Of a stretch of 58,531 nt of DNA, positions 25,082 through 35,008 are shown one piece after another. The notes under the pieces are model-generated. The model was not told the origin of the DNA. It searched no databases and saw only the letters and a list, made by a program, of their open reading frames with translations. The stretch is from Lachnospiraceae bacterium. Its GTDB lineage: Bacteria; Bacillota_A; Clostridia; Lachnospirales; Lachnospiraceae. The stretch is taken from positions 1 to 58,531 of the forward strand of contig QXWX01000032.1 of NCBI GenBank assembly GCA_009911175.1, in the 5' to 3' direction. Both the position numbers and the translations under genes were made by a program. The first letter of the stretch is position 1, and every line of letters starts with the position of its first letter.

Positions 25082-25390
25082 ATGGTCGAGAACACAATTC
25101 AGGCAATTAAAGAGACCGAAGCGAAGGCAGACGCAGTGGTCAGAGAGGCTGAGTCCAAGTATAGAGAGATTCTGGATGAAGCAGCAAAAAAAGCAGAGGC
25201 AATGAAGTCAGAACAGATTCAGAACATGAAGCAGAAGGCTCAGTCCGATATGGAAAAGGCAAAAGAAAAAGGTACACAGGATTTGGATTCAGCGATGTCC
25301 GAGATTCGAAAGGAAGTGGCGGCGCTCAAGGAGCTTGCCCAGCAGAAGCACGAAGCGGCGGTGAATCTTGTGGTATCGGAACTGATTTGA
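25082..25390 (+). CDS. ntpF: V-type ATP synthase peripheral stalk subunit (NtpF, G/H-like)
   Basis: A 102-residue, almost entirely helical and charged protein (IKETEAKADAVVREAESKY and repeated KAEAM-like heptads). This is typical of the G/H-type peripheral stalk subunit that pairs with subunit E. Its place as first gene before I, K, E, C, G, A, B and D equals ntpF in the Enterococcus hirae ntp operon. GAAGGTGAGTCAGGT precedes the ATG. It forms a coiled coil with NtpE to hold the catalytic head against rotation. Confidence 0.85.
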   Translation: MVENTIQAIKETEAKADAVVREAESKYREILDEAAKKAEAMKSEQIQNMKQKAQSDMEKAKEKGTQDLDSAMSEIRKEVAALKELAQQKHEAAVNLVVSELI

Positions 25391-25653
25391 GACAGAGGGT
25401 GTCCATCCAGCACGGAGCAGGGATATTTTTCAAGTACGCGGATACGCACAGCGTCATCAATTCCGGGGGGATTGGTGGCTTTCATATTGTTGTGAACAAA
25501 TTGCACTTGGAAGATGGTCTTGTGCGAAGTGTCGGACATTTCTGTCAGATATGATCCGTGACTGCGGATGATATCAAGCATGATTTTTCAAGGAGGGATT
25601 ACAGGCCGCCTGGAAAAGTCAAAAAATAGGAAAGAAAAAGGAGGGATTCGATT
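25391..25653. other. 263-bp gap between ntpF and ntpI
   Basis: No gene, terminator or clear promoter is visible. A minus-strand frame of 113 codons overlaps ntpF and this gap but lacks a ribosome binding site. AAGGAGGG occurs twice near the end (25590s and 25640), the second serving ntpI. Confidence 0.5.
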
Positions 25654-27666
25654 ATGGCGGTATTGCAGATGCAGCGAATCAGTATCTGCGCGTTGAAGAA
25701 GAACCGGAAAGCGATTCTGGAAAAGCTGCAGAGCATGGGCGTCATGGAGGTCAGCCAATTCCTGGAGGAAGATGAAGATTTCCGGCGGATGGATACGGCG
25801 AATGCCAGAAGCAGCTTTGAAAAAGCAGCAGCCTCTGTTGACCGTGCGCTGGATATTCTTCAGATATACGCACCGGAGAAAAAATCCATGCTGTCTTCTC
25901 TCGCCGGGAAAGAACTGGTAGATCAGAAGAGATACCAACAGATCATCGGAGACAAAGAAACCCTGCTTCGGACAGCGAACCAGATCCAGTCACTGGACCG
26001 TGAGCGGGCAGAGCAGAAGTCCGAGATCCTGAAGCTGGAGAACAGTATTGAAAGCCTGACACCATGGCTTCCGCTGGAAGTCCCCATGGACTATGAGGGG
26101 ACAACGCATACGGAGATGCTTCTCGGAACCATGCCGGGAGAATGCAGTCTGGAGCAGATTTATTCTGCGATCGCGGAGAAGGCGCCGGAGGCCCAGGGGG
26201 TTGAAGCGCATATCGTCTCCGCGGGTCAGGAAGGGACTTACCTGACGGTGTTCTGTTTGAGAGAGGAAGCGCGTCAGGTGGAAGAAGCGCTCCGCGGCAG
26301 AGGGTTTGCAAGGCCGTCTCAGATCCTGCAGCAGGTACCTGCCGCGGCAAGGTCAGAGATGGAGTCAGAGATCAACAGCCGGGAGCTTAAGATCGAAGAG
26401 ATCGAGCAGCAGCTGGCCGGCCTGGGAGTCAGCCGGGAAAGCTTAAAGCTTCTTGCAGACTATTACCGCGTCCGCGCAGACAAGTATGAGGTGCTGGGAA
26501 CTCTGCCCCAGTCAGAACGTACATTTTTTATCAGCGGTTATGTGCCGGCAAAATATACGGATAAGCTGAAAAGCGCGCTGGAAGGCAGGTATGACTGTGT
26601 AGTCGATGTGGAAAAACTGAAAGAGGACGAGGAAGCGCCGGTGCTTCTTCAGAATAATTCGTTCTCAGAGAGTGCAGAAGGGATTCTGGAATCCTACGGC
26701 CTCCCGGCAAAGGGAGAGGTCGATCCTACGGCGATTATGTCCGTATTCTATGTATTTTTATTTGGTTTGATGCTGTCCGACGCGGCATATGGAGCAATCG
26801 TATCCATTGCGTGCGGCGCGGCGCTTAAGAAGTTCCCGAGGATGGAAGCAGGTATGAAAAAGTCACTGAAGCTGTTTTTCTGGTGCGGGTTGTCCACACT
26901 GTTCTGGGGCGTCATGTTCGGAGGCTACTTCGGAGATGTGGTGAATGTGGTGTCCAGGACATTCTTTGGCAATCAGGTGGAGATACCGGCTCTTTGGTTC
27001 ATTCCGCTGAACGACCCGATGAAGCTGTTGATCTACTCCATGCTGTTCGGTCTGATCCATCTGTTTACCGGGTTGGGGATCAAAGGGTATATGTGCATCA
27101 AGGACAACAGATATCTGGATTTCTTCTGTGATGTGGTGCTCTGGTTCCTGTTCCTGATCGGACTGATCATCATGTTCCTGCCGACAGACATTTTTGCTTC
27201 CGTCGCAGGGGCGAAGATCGTATTCCCGGAATTTGTCAACTTTCTGGGCAAAGCGTTCGCGATCATCGGAGTGGTTGGTATCCTGCTGATGTCAGGCAGA
27301 GAGAACAAGAACTTCGGACTCAGGATCGCGCTCGGCGCATATGATCTATACAATGTGACAGGATGGCTCAGCGACGTGCTGTCCTATTCCAGGCTTCTTG
27401 CCCTGGGACTTGCAACAGGTGTTATCGCGCAGGTTGTCAACCAGATGGGAAGCATGGCCGGCAACGGCATCTTCGGCGTGATTTTATTCATCGTTGTGTT
27501 TATCGTGGGACATACACTGAACCTGGCGATCAACCTGCTGGGCGCGTATGTTCACACAAACCGTCTGCAGTATGTAGAATTTTTCGGTAAGTTCTACGAG
27601 GGCGGCGGAAGAATGTTCAATCCATTTAAAGAAAATACAAAATATGCAGATATTAAGGAGGACTAG
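25654..27666 (+). CDS. ntpI: V-type ATP synthase subunit I (a-subunit homologue)
   Basis: A 670-residue protein. Residues 1-350 form the cytoplasmic, partly coiled-coil arm. From about 355 to 650 there are about seven to eight membrane helices (IMSVFYVFLFGLMLSDAAYG, then LFFWCGLSTLFWGVMFGGYFGD). It provides the two half-channels for ion access to the c-ring; the essential arginine should lie in the helix with LSYSRLLALGLATGVIA. GAAAAAGGAGGGATTCGATT precedes the ATG. It is the second gene of the ntp operon and is followed by ntpK three bases after its stop. Confidence 0.92.
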   Translation: MAVLQMQRISICALKKNRKAILEKLQSMGVMEVSQFLEEDEDFRRMDTANARSSFEKAAASVDRALDILQIYAPEKKSMLSSLAGKELVDQKRYQQIIGDKETLLRTANQIQSLDRERAEQKSEILKLENSIESLTPWLPLEVPMDYEGTTHTEMLLGTMPGECSLEQIYSAIAEKAPEAQGVEAHIVSAGQEGTYLTVFCLREEARQVEEALRGRGFARPSQILQQVPAAARSEMESEINSRELKIEEIEQQLAGLGVSRESLKLLADYYRVRADKYEVLGTLPQSERTFFISGYVPAKYTDKLKSALEGRYDCVVDVEKLKEDEEAPVLLQNNSFSESAEGILESYGLPAKGEVDPTAIMSVFYVFLFGLMLSDAAYGAIVSIACGAALKKFPRMEAGMKKSLKLFFWCGLSTLFWGVMFGGYFGDVVNVVSRTFFGNQVEIPALWFIPLNDPMKLLIYSMLFGLIHLFTGLGIKGYMCIKDNRYLDFFCDVVLWFLFLIGLIIMFLPTDIFASVAGAKIVFPEFVNFLGKAFAIIGVVGILLMSGRENKNFGLRIALGAYDLYNVTGWLSDVLSYSRLLALGLATGVIAQVVNQMGSMAGNGIFGVILFIVVFIVGHTLNLAINLLGAYVHTNRLQYVEFFGKFYEGGGRMFNPFKENTKYADIKED

Positions 27667-28152
<486 letters not shown>

Positions 28153-28247
28153 TTCGGCTTGATCTTCCGCAGCGGCATGCCGGGAAGGGGATTTTCCGGA
28201 AGCTGCGCGGGCGGAAAGAAAAAAATGATAAGTATGAGGTGTGATAG

Positions 28248-28841
28248 ATGAGTGGATTAGACAAGATAAAAAGTCAGATCCTGGATGAAGCGAACCACTC
28301 AGCAGAAGTGAAGCTTGCGGAAGCCAATGAGAAAGCGGAGCGGATGCTCAGCGAAGCAAAGGCAGAGGCGGAAGCAGAGGTTTCAAGGCTGCAGGCAAAA
28401 TCTCAGGAGGCGGTTGCGGTTTACGCGGACCGGGTAAAATCATCCGGTGAGATGCAGCGGAAGCAGGCAATCCTCCAGGCAAAGCAGGAAGTGATCGCGG
28501 ACGTGCTCCAGAACGCATATGAGAAGGTGTGCGCACAGGACGACGCGGCATATTTCGGGATGATCACAAGGATGCTCGAAAAATATGCCCAGCCTGGGGA
28601 CGGCATTATCTCTTTCAATGCGAAGGATCTGAAGCGTATGCCGAAGGGATTTGAAGCCGAGATGGAAAAGGCCGCTCAGAAAAAGGGCGGAAGCCTGAAG
28701 CTGTCCGCGGAAGCAAAAGAGATGGACGGCGGCTTTATCCTGGTATACGGCGGTGTGGAAGAGAATTGTACGATCCGGGCAATGTTTGACGCAAAGAGAG
28801 ATTATTTGTCCGATAAAGTTCATGAGGTGTTATTTATATAG
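28248..28841 (+). CDS. ntpE: V-type ATP synthase subunit E (peripheral stalk)
   Basis: A 197-residue protein. The N-terminal half is a long charged helix (EANHSAEVKLAEANEKAERM) that pairs with NtpF. The C-terminal half is the globular head that contacts the A3B3 ring (AKEMDGGFILVYGGVEENCT, a typical subunit E motif). GTATGAGGTGTGATAG precedes the ATG. A small hairpin (CCGGGAA/TTTCCGG) lies in the 95-base gap after ntpK and may tune the K to E ratio. Confidence 0.9.
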   Translation: MSGLDKIKSQILDEANHSAEVKLAEANEKAERMLSEAKAEAEAEVSRLQAKSQEAVAVYADRVKSSGEMQRKQAILQAKQEVIADVLQNAYEKVCAQDDAAYFGMITRMLEKYAQPGDGIISFNAKDLKRMPKGFEAEMEKAAQKKGGSLKLSAEAKEMDGGFILVYGGVEENCTIRAMFDAKRDYLSDKVHEVLFI

Positions 28842-28846
28842 AATAT

Positions 28847-28919
28847 AGCTATGCGGGGATTACGCATAGCTGTATACCATAGTATACGAAAAAGTCTGCC
28901 TAAGGCAGGTTTTTCGTAT
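28847..28919 (+). terminator. two intercistronic hairpins between ntpE and ntpC, possible attenuator
   Basis: AGCTATGCG (28847-28855) pairs with CGCATAGCT (28863-28871). A second hairpin (28884-28919) pairs ATACGAAAAA and TCTGCC with GGCAG and TTTTTCGTAT around TAA. The second has terminator shape inside an otherwise tight operon, so it probably causes partial termination, RNA processing or end protection. Confidence 0.6.
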
Positions 28920-28937
28920 GACACAGGAGGGAATATT

Positions 28938-29909
28938 TTGAATGATTTAGAATATACTTACGCGGTTGCGCGTATACGTTCGTTGGAAGCATCCCTGCTG
29001 ACGGATTCTGTAATTGACCAGCTTGTGAACTGTCAGAGTGAAAAGCAGTGCCTGGAGCTGTTGAGCGAAAAGGGCTGGGGAGACCATGAGACCGGTCTTG
29101 ACGCCTCTGCAATGCTGAAGCGGGAGGAAGAGAAGACCTGGGAAGTGATCCGGGAAATAGCGCCGGATCTGTCCGTATTCGACGTGCTTTCTTATTCAAA
29201 GATCTACCATAATCTGAAAGCGGCGATCAAGGAAGTGTGCACCGAGGTTCAGACGGAGAATATTTTCTACGACGACTGCGCGATCCCTGGAAGGGAGATG
29301 CTGGAGATCGTGGAGAATAAGGAGTTCGGTCGCCTTCCGGACAACATGGCTGCCGTGGCGCAGGAGGCGTATGATACGCTTCTGCATACAAGGGACGGTC
29401 AGCTCTGCGACGTGATCGTAGACCGTGCGGCGCTTGAAGCGATCTATGAGGCAGGTATGAGCGCGAAGGACGAGATCATCCGCAATTACGCGGAGTCTAC
29501 GGTGGCGATCGCGGATATCAAGATCGCGGTGCGATGCCAGAAGACCGGGAAGTCTCTGGACTTCATGAAGCGTGCCCTGGCGGAATGCGAAAGCGTCAGC
29601 GCGGACCAGCTTGCCAAGGCGGCTCTGTCCGGGCCGGAGGCAATCGGAGAATACCTGTCCGGAACGGCCTATGCGGAAGGCGCGCAGGCTCTGGAGGAGT
29701 CTCCGTCCGCATTTGAACGCTGGTGCGACAACCGGATGATGGAAACCATCCGTCCCCAGAAGTACAACGCGTTTTCAGTAGGGCCCCTGGTGGCGTATCA
29801 GCTTGCCAGGGAAAATGAGATCAAGACAGTTCGGATCATCCTGACCGGAAAGCAGAATGAATTTCCGGATGAGGCGATTCGGGAAAGGGTAAGGGAGATG
29901 TATGTATAA
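28938..29909 (+). CDS. ntpC: V-type ATP synthase subunit C (d-subunit homologue)
   Basis: A 323-residue soluble, helical protein that links the central stalk to the membrane rotor ring. It starts at TTG 28938 (MNDLEYTYAVARIRSLE) with CACAGGAGGGAA upstream, the usual first residues of this family; the open frame extending to 28851 covers the two hairpins and is not coding. Typical features are RSLEASLLT, FDVLSYSKIYHNLKAAIKEV and the ending [15 protein letters not shown]. The stop overlaps the start of ntpG. Confidence 0.9.
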   Translation: MNDLEYTYAVARIRSLEASLLTDSVIDQLVNCQSEKQCLELLSEKGWGDHETGLDASAMLKREEEKTWEVIREIAPDLSVFDVLSYSKIYHNLKAAIKEVCTEVQTENIFYDDCAIPGREMLEIVENKEFGRLPDNMAAVAQEAYDTLLHTRDGQLCDVIVDRAALEAIYEAGMSAKDEIIRNYAESTVAIADIKIAVRCQKTGKSLDFMKRALAECESVSADQLAKAALSGPEAIGEYLSGTAYAEGAQALEESPSAFERWCDNRMMETIRPQKYNAFSVGPLVAYQLARENEIKTVRIILTGKQNEFPDEAIRERVREMYV

Positions 29910-30222
29910 GATTGCAGTTATCGGCGATTACGACAGTATCTATGGTTTCGCGACGCTGGGTCTTAGCATCTGTCCGGTAAAGACCACCGAAGAAGCCAGG
30001 GATAAGCTGCGCCAGCTTGCAGGCGGAAAATATGGAATCATCTATATTACGGAAGCCGTGGCGGCAGAAATTAAAGATGAAATAGCGGAATATCAGGAGC
30101 AGACCACGCCGGCGATCATCCAGATCCCGGGCGTGTCCGGGAATACCGGGGCAGGTGTGGAAGGCGTCAAGAAGACGGTGGAGCAGGCTGTCGGATCAGA
30201 TATTCTGTTTTCTGAAGAATAA
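29902..30222 (+). CDS. ntpG: V-type ATP synthase subunit F (NtpG)
   Basis: A 106-residue protein with the CheY-like fold of V-ATPase subunit [18 protein letters not shown] at the start and [14 protein letters not shown] near the C-terminal end. It sits on the central stalk with subunit D and influences ATPase activity. Its ATG overlaps the last codons of ntpC by eight bases, so translation is coupled. Confidence 0.92.
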   Translation: MYKIAVIGDYDSIYGFATLGLSICPVKTTEEARDKLRQLAGGKYGIIYITEAVAAEIKDEIAEYQEQTTPAIIQIPGVSGNTGAGVEGVKKTVEQAVGSDILFSEE

Positions 30223-30245
30223 AGAAATTGGAGGTAATTCGTCAA

Positions 30246-32012
30246 ATGAGTAGAGGCGTAATCAAAAAAGTCGCAGGCCCGCTTGTTATTGCATCGGGTA
30301 TGCGCGACGCGAATATGTTTGACGTGGTTCGTGTCAGCAACCAGAGACTGATTGGCGAAATCATTGAAATGCATGGAGATGAGGCTTCCATTCAGGTATA
30401 CGAGGAGACGTCCGGACTGGGACCGGGAGAGCCGGTAGAGTCTATGGAAGTTCCTATGGCCGTAGAATTGGGGCCTGGCCTGATCACCAGCATTTATGAC
30501 GGAATCCAGAGGCCGCTGGATGATATTATGAAAGTTTCGGGGAACAATCTGAAGCGTGGTGTGGAAGTGCCCTCCCTGAAGCGTGACCTGAAATGGAACT
30601 TTGTTCCCACCGTAAAGGTTGGGGATGAAGTGGAGCCGGGCGATGTGATCGGTACCGTACAGGAGACCATCGTTGTAGAGCAGAAGATCATGGTTCCGGT
30701 TGGAACAACCGGAAAGATCAAAGAGATCAAAGCAGGAGAATTTACGGTAGAAGACGTGGTAGCGGTTGTAGAGACTGCACAGGGCGACAAAGAACTGACC
30801 ATGATGCAGAAGTGGCCGGTCCGCCGCGGAAGACCTTACCAGAAAAAGCTTCCGCCGGAGATGCCGCTGGTAACAGGACAGCGTGTTGTAGATACCTTCT
30901 TCCCCATCGCAAAGGGCGGTGTGGCTGCGGTACCGGGACCTTTCGGAAGCGGTAAGACAGTCATCCAGCATCAGCTCGCGAAGTGGGCGGAAGCCGACAT
31001 CGTAGTTTACATCGGATGCGGAGAACGTGGAAATGAGATGACCGACGTTCTGAACGAGTTCCCGGAACTGAAGGATCCGAAGACGGGCCAGTCCCTGATG
31101 GAAAGAACCGTTCTGATCGCAAATACGTCCGATATGCCTGTGGCTGCCCGTGAGGCATCCATTTACACAGGTATCACCATTGCCGAGTATTTCCGTGACA
31201 TGGGATATTCCGTAGCATTGATGGCAGACTCCACATCCCGTTGGGCGGAGGCGCTCCGTGAGATGTCCGGACGTCTGGAAGAGATGCCTGGTGAGGAAGG
31301 TTACCCGGCATACCTGGGAAGCCGTCTGGCACAGTTCTATGAGCGCGCGGGACACGTGGTCTCCCTTGGAAAAGAAGGACGCGAAGGCGCCCTGTCCGTA
31401 ATCGGCGCCGTATCCCCTCCGGGCGGTGATATTTCCGAGCCTGTATCCCAGGCGACACTGCGTATCGTCAAGGTGTTCTGGGGACTGGATTCCGCGCTGG
31501 CATATAAGAGACATTTCCCGGCGATCAACTGGCTGACCAGCTATTCGCTGTATGTGGATAATATGAGAGACTGGTTCAATACGCAGGTTGCGGAAGACTG
31601 GGTAGAAAACCGCCAGAAGATGATGTCCCTGCTCCAGGAAGAAGCAGAGCTGGAAGAGATCGTAAAGATGGTAGGTATGGACGCGCTGTCTGCAGGCGAC
31701 CGCCTGAAGATGGAAGCAGCCCGCTCCATCCGTGAGGACTTCCTGCATCAGAACTCCTTCCACGAGGTAGATACTTACACCTCTCTGAAGAAGCAGCATA
31801 TGATGATGAATCTGGTTCTCGCGTACTATGACCTGTCTGTCGAGGCACTGGGGCAGGGCGCGCCGCTGCAGAAGCTGGTAGACCTTCCGGTGCGGGAGCA
31901 GATCGGACGTTTCAAATATGTGACAGAAGACAGTCTGGATGTAGAATATGACAAAGTAAACAAAGAACTTCATGTTGAGGTTTCCAATTCATTGGGAAAG
32001 GAGGAATTCTAA
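30246..32012 (+). CDS. ntpA: V-type ATP synthase catalytic subunit A
   Basis: A 588-residue catalytic subunit. The Walker A loop GPFGSGKT lies at 231-238. The catalytic stretch [13 protein letters not shown] follows, and [24 protein letters not shown] marks it as type A. The non-homologous insert of V-type A subunits is visible between about 110 and 190. The ATG at 30246 follows TTGGAGGTAATTC; the TTG inside that sequence is part of the ribosome binding site. ntpB begins directly at the next base after its stop. It hydrolyses or makes ATP on the A3B3 head. Confidence 0.95.
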   Translation: MSRGVIKKVAGPLVIASGMRDANMFDVVRVSNQRLIGEIIEMHGDEASIQVYEETSGLGPGEPVESMEVPMAVELGPGLITSIYDGIQRPLDDIMKVSGNNLKRGVEVPSLKRDLKWNFVPTVKVGDEVEPGDVIGTVQETIVVEQKIMVPVGTTGKIKEIKAGEFTVEDVVAVVETAQGDKELTMMQKWPVRRGRPYQKKLPPEMPLVTGQRVVDTFFPIAKGGVAAVPGPFGSGKTVIQHQLAKWAEADIVVYIGCGERGNEMTDVLNEFPELKDPKTGQSLMERTVLIANTSDMPVAAREASIYTGITIAEYFRDMGYSVALMADSTSRWAEALREMSGRLEEMPGEEGYPAYLGSRLAQFYERAGHVVSLGKEGREGALSVIGAVSPPGGDISEPVSQATLRIVKVFWGLDSALAYKRHFPAINWLTSYSLYVDNMRDWFNTQVAEDWVENRQKMMSLLQEEAELEEIVKMVGMDALSAGDRLKMEAARSIREDFLHQNSFHEVDTYTSLKKQHMMMNLVLAYYDLSVEALGQGAPLQKLVDLPVREQIGRFKYVTEDSLDVEYDKVNKELHVEVSNSLGKEEF

Positions 32013-33383
32013 ATGCCGAAAGAGTATAGAACTATACAGGAAGTTGCAGGCCCGCTGATGCTGGTGCGCGGCGTAGAGAATGTCACCTACGATGAACTGG
32101 GAGAGATCGAGCTTGCAAGCGGGGAAACCCGCCGGTGCAAGGTACTGGAGATCAACGGAAGTGATGCACTGGTACAGCTGTTTGAGAGCTCCACAGGTAT
32201 CAACCTGTCCAACAGCAAGGTTCGTTTCCTGGGACGGAGCATGGAGCTGGGCGTATCTGAGGATATGCTGGGACGTGTCTTTGACGGCCTTGGCAATCCC
32301 ATTGACGACGGCCCGGCGATCCTGCCGGATGCCCGCATGGACATCAACGGTCTGCCCATGAATCCGGCGGCAAGAAGCTATCCGGAGGAGTTCATCCAGA
32401 CCGGTGTTTCCGCCATCGACGGACTGAACACACTGGTCCGCGGACAGAAGCTGCCGATCTTCTCGGCTTCCGGTCTGCCCCATGCCAACCTGGCGGCGCA
32501 GATCGCAAGACAGGCGAAGGTTCTGGGAACAGATGAAAACTTCGCCGTTGTATTTGCCGCGTTGGGTATCACCTTCGAGGAGTCCAACTTCTTTATCGAG
32601 AGCTTTAAGGAGACAGGTGCCATCGACCGTACCGTCCTCTTTATTAACTTGGCAAATGACCCGGCCATTGAGCGTATCGCAACGCCGAAGATGGCATTGA
32701 CCGCTGCGGAATATCTGGCATTTGAGAAGGATATGCATGTTCTGGTTATCTTGACGGATATCACCAACTACGCAGATGCCCTGCGTGAGGTCTCCGCGGC
32801 CCGTAAGGAAGTACCGGGACGCCGTGGTTATCCGGGATATATGTACACCGACCTGGCGACGATGTATGAGAGAGCCGGACGTCAGACAGGAAAGAAGGGA
32901 AGTATCACCATGATCCCGATCCTGACCATGCCCGAGGATGACAAGACCCATCCGATCCCTGACCTGACAGGTTATATCACGGAGGGACAGATCATCCTGA
33001 GCCGTGACCTTTACCGGAAAGGTATCGCACCGCCGATCGATGTACTGCCGTCCCTGTCCCGTCTGAAGGATAAGGGTATCGGTGAAGGCAAGACCCGTGC
33101 GGATCATGCCAATACCATGAACCAGTTGTTCTCCGCGTATGCCCGCGGAAAGGATGCCAAGGAATTGATGGTTATCCTGGGTGAGGCTGCGCTGACAGAG
33201 ATCGACCTGCTCTATGCGAAGTTTGCAGACGCATTTGAAGCAGAATATGTATCCCAGGGATACAATGCTGACAGAGATATCCAGGAGACACTGGATATCG
33301 GATGGAAATTACTCTCCATGCTGCCGAGAACCGAGTTGAAGCGTATCGACGACAAGTTCCTGGATAAGTATTATCAGGGTTAA
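32013..33383 (+). CDS. ntpB: V-type ATP synthase subunit B
   Basis: A 456-residue non-catalytic nucleotide-site subunit that alternates with A in the head. As expected, the Walker A loop is not conserved (the segment around [18 protein letters not shown] replaces it). [21 protein letters not shown] and [14 protein letters not shown] are family hallmarks. AAAGGAGGAATTCTAA, overlapping the end of ntpA, supplies the ribosome binding site. A 156-base gap without visible gene follows before ntpD. Confidence 0.95.
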   Translation: MPKEYRTIQEVAGPLMLVRGVENVTYDELGEIELASGETRRCKVLEINGSDALVQLFESSTGINLSNSKVRFLGRSMELGVSEDMLGRVFDGLGNPIDDGPAILPDARMDINGLPMNPAARSYPEEFIQTGVSAIDGLNTLVRGQKLPIFSASGLPHANLAAQIARQAKVLGTDENFAVVFAALGITFEESNFFIESFKETGAIDRTVLFINLANDPAIERIATPKMALTAAEYLAFEKDMHVLVILTDITNYADALREVSAARKEVPGRRGYPGYMYTDLATMYERAGRQTGKKGSITMIPILTMPEDDKTHPIPDLTGYITEGQIILSRDLYRKGIAPPIDVLPSLSRLKDKGIGEGKTRADHANTMNQLFSAYARGKDAKELMVILGEAALTEIDLLYAKFADAFEAEYVSQGYNADRDIQETLDIGWKLLSMLPRTELKRIDDKFLDKYYQG

Positions 33384-33539
33384 CCCCCCGGTTGCTTTGT
33401 GTAAATATAATGCAATCTGTGATTGCCGACTGCGCTGAATCAGGCCGCCGATATTTGAAATATCATGCGCGCACATCCGCAGAAATTTGTACAGAGCATA
33501 AGGCAGTAAGCAAGAATCAAGAAGGAGAGGTGATTACAT

Positions 33540-34199
33540 TTGGCAGCAAAACAGGTAAATCCTACCCGTATGGAGCTGACGCGTCTAAAAAAGAAACGGA
33601 TCACTGCAATCCGCGGTCACAAGCTCTTAAAAGACAAGCGTGATGAACTGATGCGCCAGTATCTTGACCTGGTACGCGAAAACATGGAAGTACGCAAACG
33701 GGTGGAAGCGGGAATCCTTTCCGCAAACAAGAATTTCGTAATCGCCAAGGCCGGTATGTCGGAGGCTGCCCTCAAGACGGCATTGATGGCCCCCAAGCAG
33801 GAGATCAACCTTGCGGCAGGGGAACAGAATGTCATGAGTGTAAACATCCCGACATTTGAGTATAAGACAAGGACAGCAGATGAGAATGACATCTACTCCT
33901 ATGGTTTCGCATTTACCTCCAGCGACCTGGACGGGGCGGTCAAATCCCTGGCAGACATCCTGCCGGACATGATCCGTCTCGCGGAATGCGAAAAAGCTTG
34001 CCAGCTGATGGCGGCGGAGATTGAAAAGACAAGAAGGCGTGTAAACGCGCTGGAACATGTCATCATCCCGGAAACGGAGACGAATATCAAGTATATTACC
34101 ATGAAGCTGGATGAGAACGAGAGAAGTACCCAGATCCGGCTGATGAAGGTGAAGGATATGATGCTCGAAGAGGCACATGGATATTCGCAGAAGGAATAA
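33540..34199 (+). CDS. ntpD: V-type ATP synthase subunit D (central stalk)
   Basis: A 219-residue, mostly helical subunit that forms the rotating central shaft. It begins MAAKQVNPTRMELTRLKKK, the conserved N-terminal helix, and ends in a long helix with KTRRRVNALEHVIIPE. The start codon is TTG at 33540, preceded by AAGGAGAGGTG. It is the last gene of the operon; the later small ntpH and ntpJ genes of E. hirae are absent. A strong terminator follows. Confidence 0.93.
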   Translation: MAAKQVNPTRMELTRLKKKRITAIRGHKLLKDKRDELMRQYLDLVRENMEVRKRVEAGILSANKNFVIAKAGMSEAALKTALMAPKQEINLAAGEQNVMSVNIPTFEYKTRTADENDIYSYGFAFTSSDLDGAVKSLADILPDMIRLAECEKACQLMAAEIEKTRRRVNALEHVIIPETETNIKYITMKLDENERSTQIRLMKVKDMMLEEAHGYSQKE

Positions 34200-34205
34200 A
34201 ACAGT

Positions 34206-34247
34206 AAAAAAGGTTTCGGACCGCAGGTGCGGTTCGGAACCTTTTTT
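34206..34247. terminator. terminator at end of the V-ATPase operon
   Basis: AAAAAAGGTT, then CCGCA, pair with TGCGG and AACCTTTTTT around two bases. The A-run and T-run on either side make it strong and bidirectional. Confidence 0.9.
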
Positions 34248-34277
34248 ATCTGAAGGATGCGGAAAAGGTGTGCGGTG

Positions 34278-34340
34278 TCAGATTTAAGGGAGAAGCGGGA
34301 TGTACTGCTTGTAGATCTTGAGGCACTTTTAGAAAGTTAA
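34278..34340 (+). pseudogene. C-terminal remnant of an ATPase_2/DUF234-type gene
   Basis: Twenty codons ending in a stop read SDLREKRDVLLVDLEALLES. This matches the last residues of the intact ATPase at 37298-38701 (KEKQEVLLVDLEELL), with strong DNA identity over about 45 bases. Nothing of the rest of the gene is present, so this is a decayed end left by recombination, directly after the V-ATPase terminator. Confidence 0.75.
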
Positions 34341-34369
34341 ATTTATCGATAAAAATATCTATATAAAAA

Positions 34370-34397
34370 TTGGCATTTTGATGCATTTCCATATAAT
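34370..34397 (+). promoter_or_regulatory. promoter for the Phd-like antitoxin
   Basis: TTGGCA (34370-34375), a 16-base spacer and TATAAT (34392-34397), about 48 bases before the ATG at 34445. Confidence 0.7.
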
Positions 34398-34444
34398 ATA
34401 GTTTTAGAAGATAAGTAGTCATTTTTAGAAGGGAGAGACAGATT

Positions 34445-34771
34445 ATGAGTGAACTGTCTGTTATGGGCGTTATGAAATCCATTGTACCTATTACCCGTTT
34501 TAATAAAGGAGAGGCAAATAGGATTTTTGAGGAGGTGGAGTCTGGCGGTACGAAGATTGTGATGAAAAATAACCGTCCGATATGCGTTTTGATGTCGCCA
34601 AATCAGTATGAATCTCTGATGGAAATGCTCTCGGACTATATTATGCAGGAAGAAGCAGACAACAGGATGGCACGCTGCAATCCAGAGGAGACAATATCCC
34701 AGGATGATATGATAAGGGAACTGGGACTCACAAGAGAAGATTTGGATGATGTAGAAGTAGAAATTGAATAA
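34445..34771 (+). CDS. orphan Phd/YefM-type antitoxin
   Basis: A 108-residue protein with the Phd/YefM fold: VPITRFNKGEANRIFEEVESGGTKIVMKNN is shared with that family (DNA-binding N-terminus), then RPICVLMSPNQYESLMEML. The C-terminal tail is acidic (DDVEVEIE), as in antitoxins that wrap around a RelE toxin. GAAGGGAGAGACA precedes the ATG. The toxin gene that should follow begins 12 bases downstream but is cut after about eight codons, so the antitoxin is an orphan. It may still repress its own promoter or neutralise toxins from other loci. Confidence 0.85.
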   Translation: MSELSVMGVMKSIVPITRFNKGEANRIFEEVESGGTKIVMKNNRPICVLMSPNQYESLMEMLSDYIMQEEADNRMARCNPEETISQDDMIRELGLTREDLDDVEVEIE

Positions 34772-34783
34772 GGGGCTGCGCAG

Positions 34784-34807
34784 ATGAAGTGGAAAATTGA
34801 GTATTCT
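34784..34807 (+). pseudogene. RelE/ParE-type toxin remnant, first eight codons
   Basis: ATG at 34784, preceded by AAGGGG, encodes MKWKIEYS, the usual start of RelE-family toxins. After that the sequence changes frame and family: from 34803 another reading frame encodes the end of a PD-(D/E)XK protein. The junction lies at TATTCTT, shared by both. The toxin gene was lost by recombination while its antitoxin remained. Confidence 0.7.
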
Positions 34808-35008
34808 TGTAGAACCGGATACCGGGGATATGGGAATTATCATAGAAGTGAAATATGCCCATGACGGGAATCTGGACGTGGCATGTAAAGAAGCTTTAAA
34901 GCAGATCGAATATCCAAAGTATGAAGACGACCTTGAAGATGATGGGGTAGAGAATATCCTGAAATACGGAATTACCTGCTATAAAAAGCGGTGCAAGGTC
35001 ATGCTCCG
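34803..35008 (+). pseudogene. nuclease-domain fragment of an AAA/PD-(D/E)XK (DUF1703-like) protein
   Basis: The frame reads ILVEPDTGDMGIIIEVKYA, then ACKEALKQIE and ILKYGITCYKKRCKVM. This is the C-terminal PD-(D/E)XK domain found in the protein at 35438-37135 (YDVMLEPN, EFKVF, NTALKQIE). The D and the ExK pair are still visible. The fragment lacks the ATPase part and has no start of its own; it is joined to the toxin remnant on the left and to an oppositely oriented fragment on the right. Confidence 0.75.

Noticed and set aside
30093..31973. 626-codon open frame on the minus strand across ntpA
   Set aside because: It is antisense to a certain V-ATPase gene, has no ribosome binding site and has no recognisable domain; it results from the codon use of ntpA.
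31989..33107. 372-codon minus-strand frame across ntpB
   Set aside because: It is antisense to a well-supported subunit B gene, with no start signal or family features.
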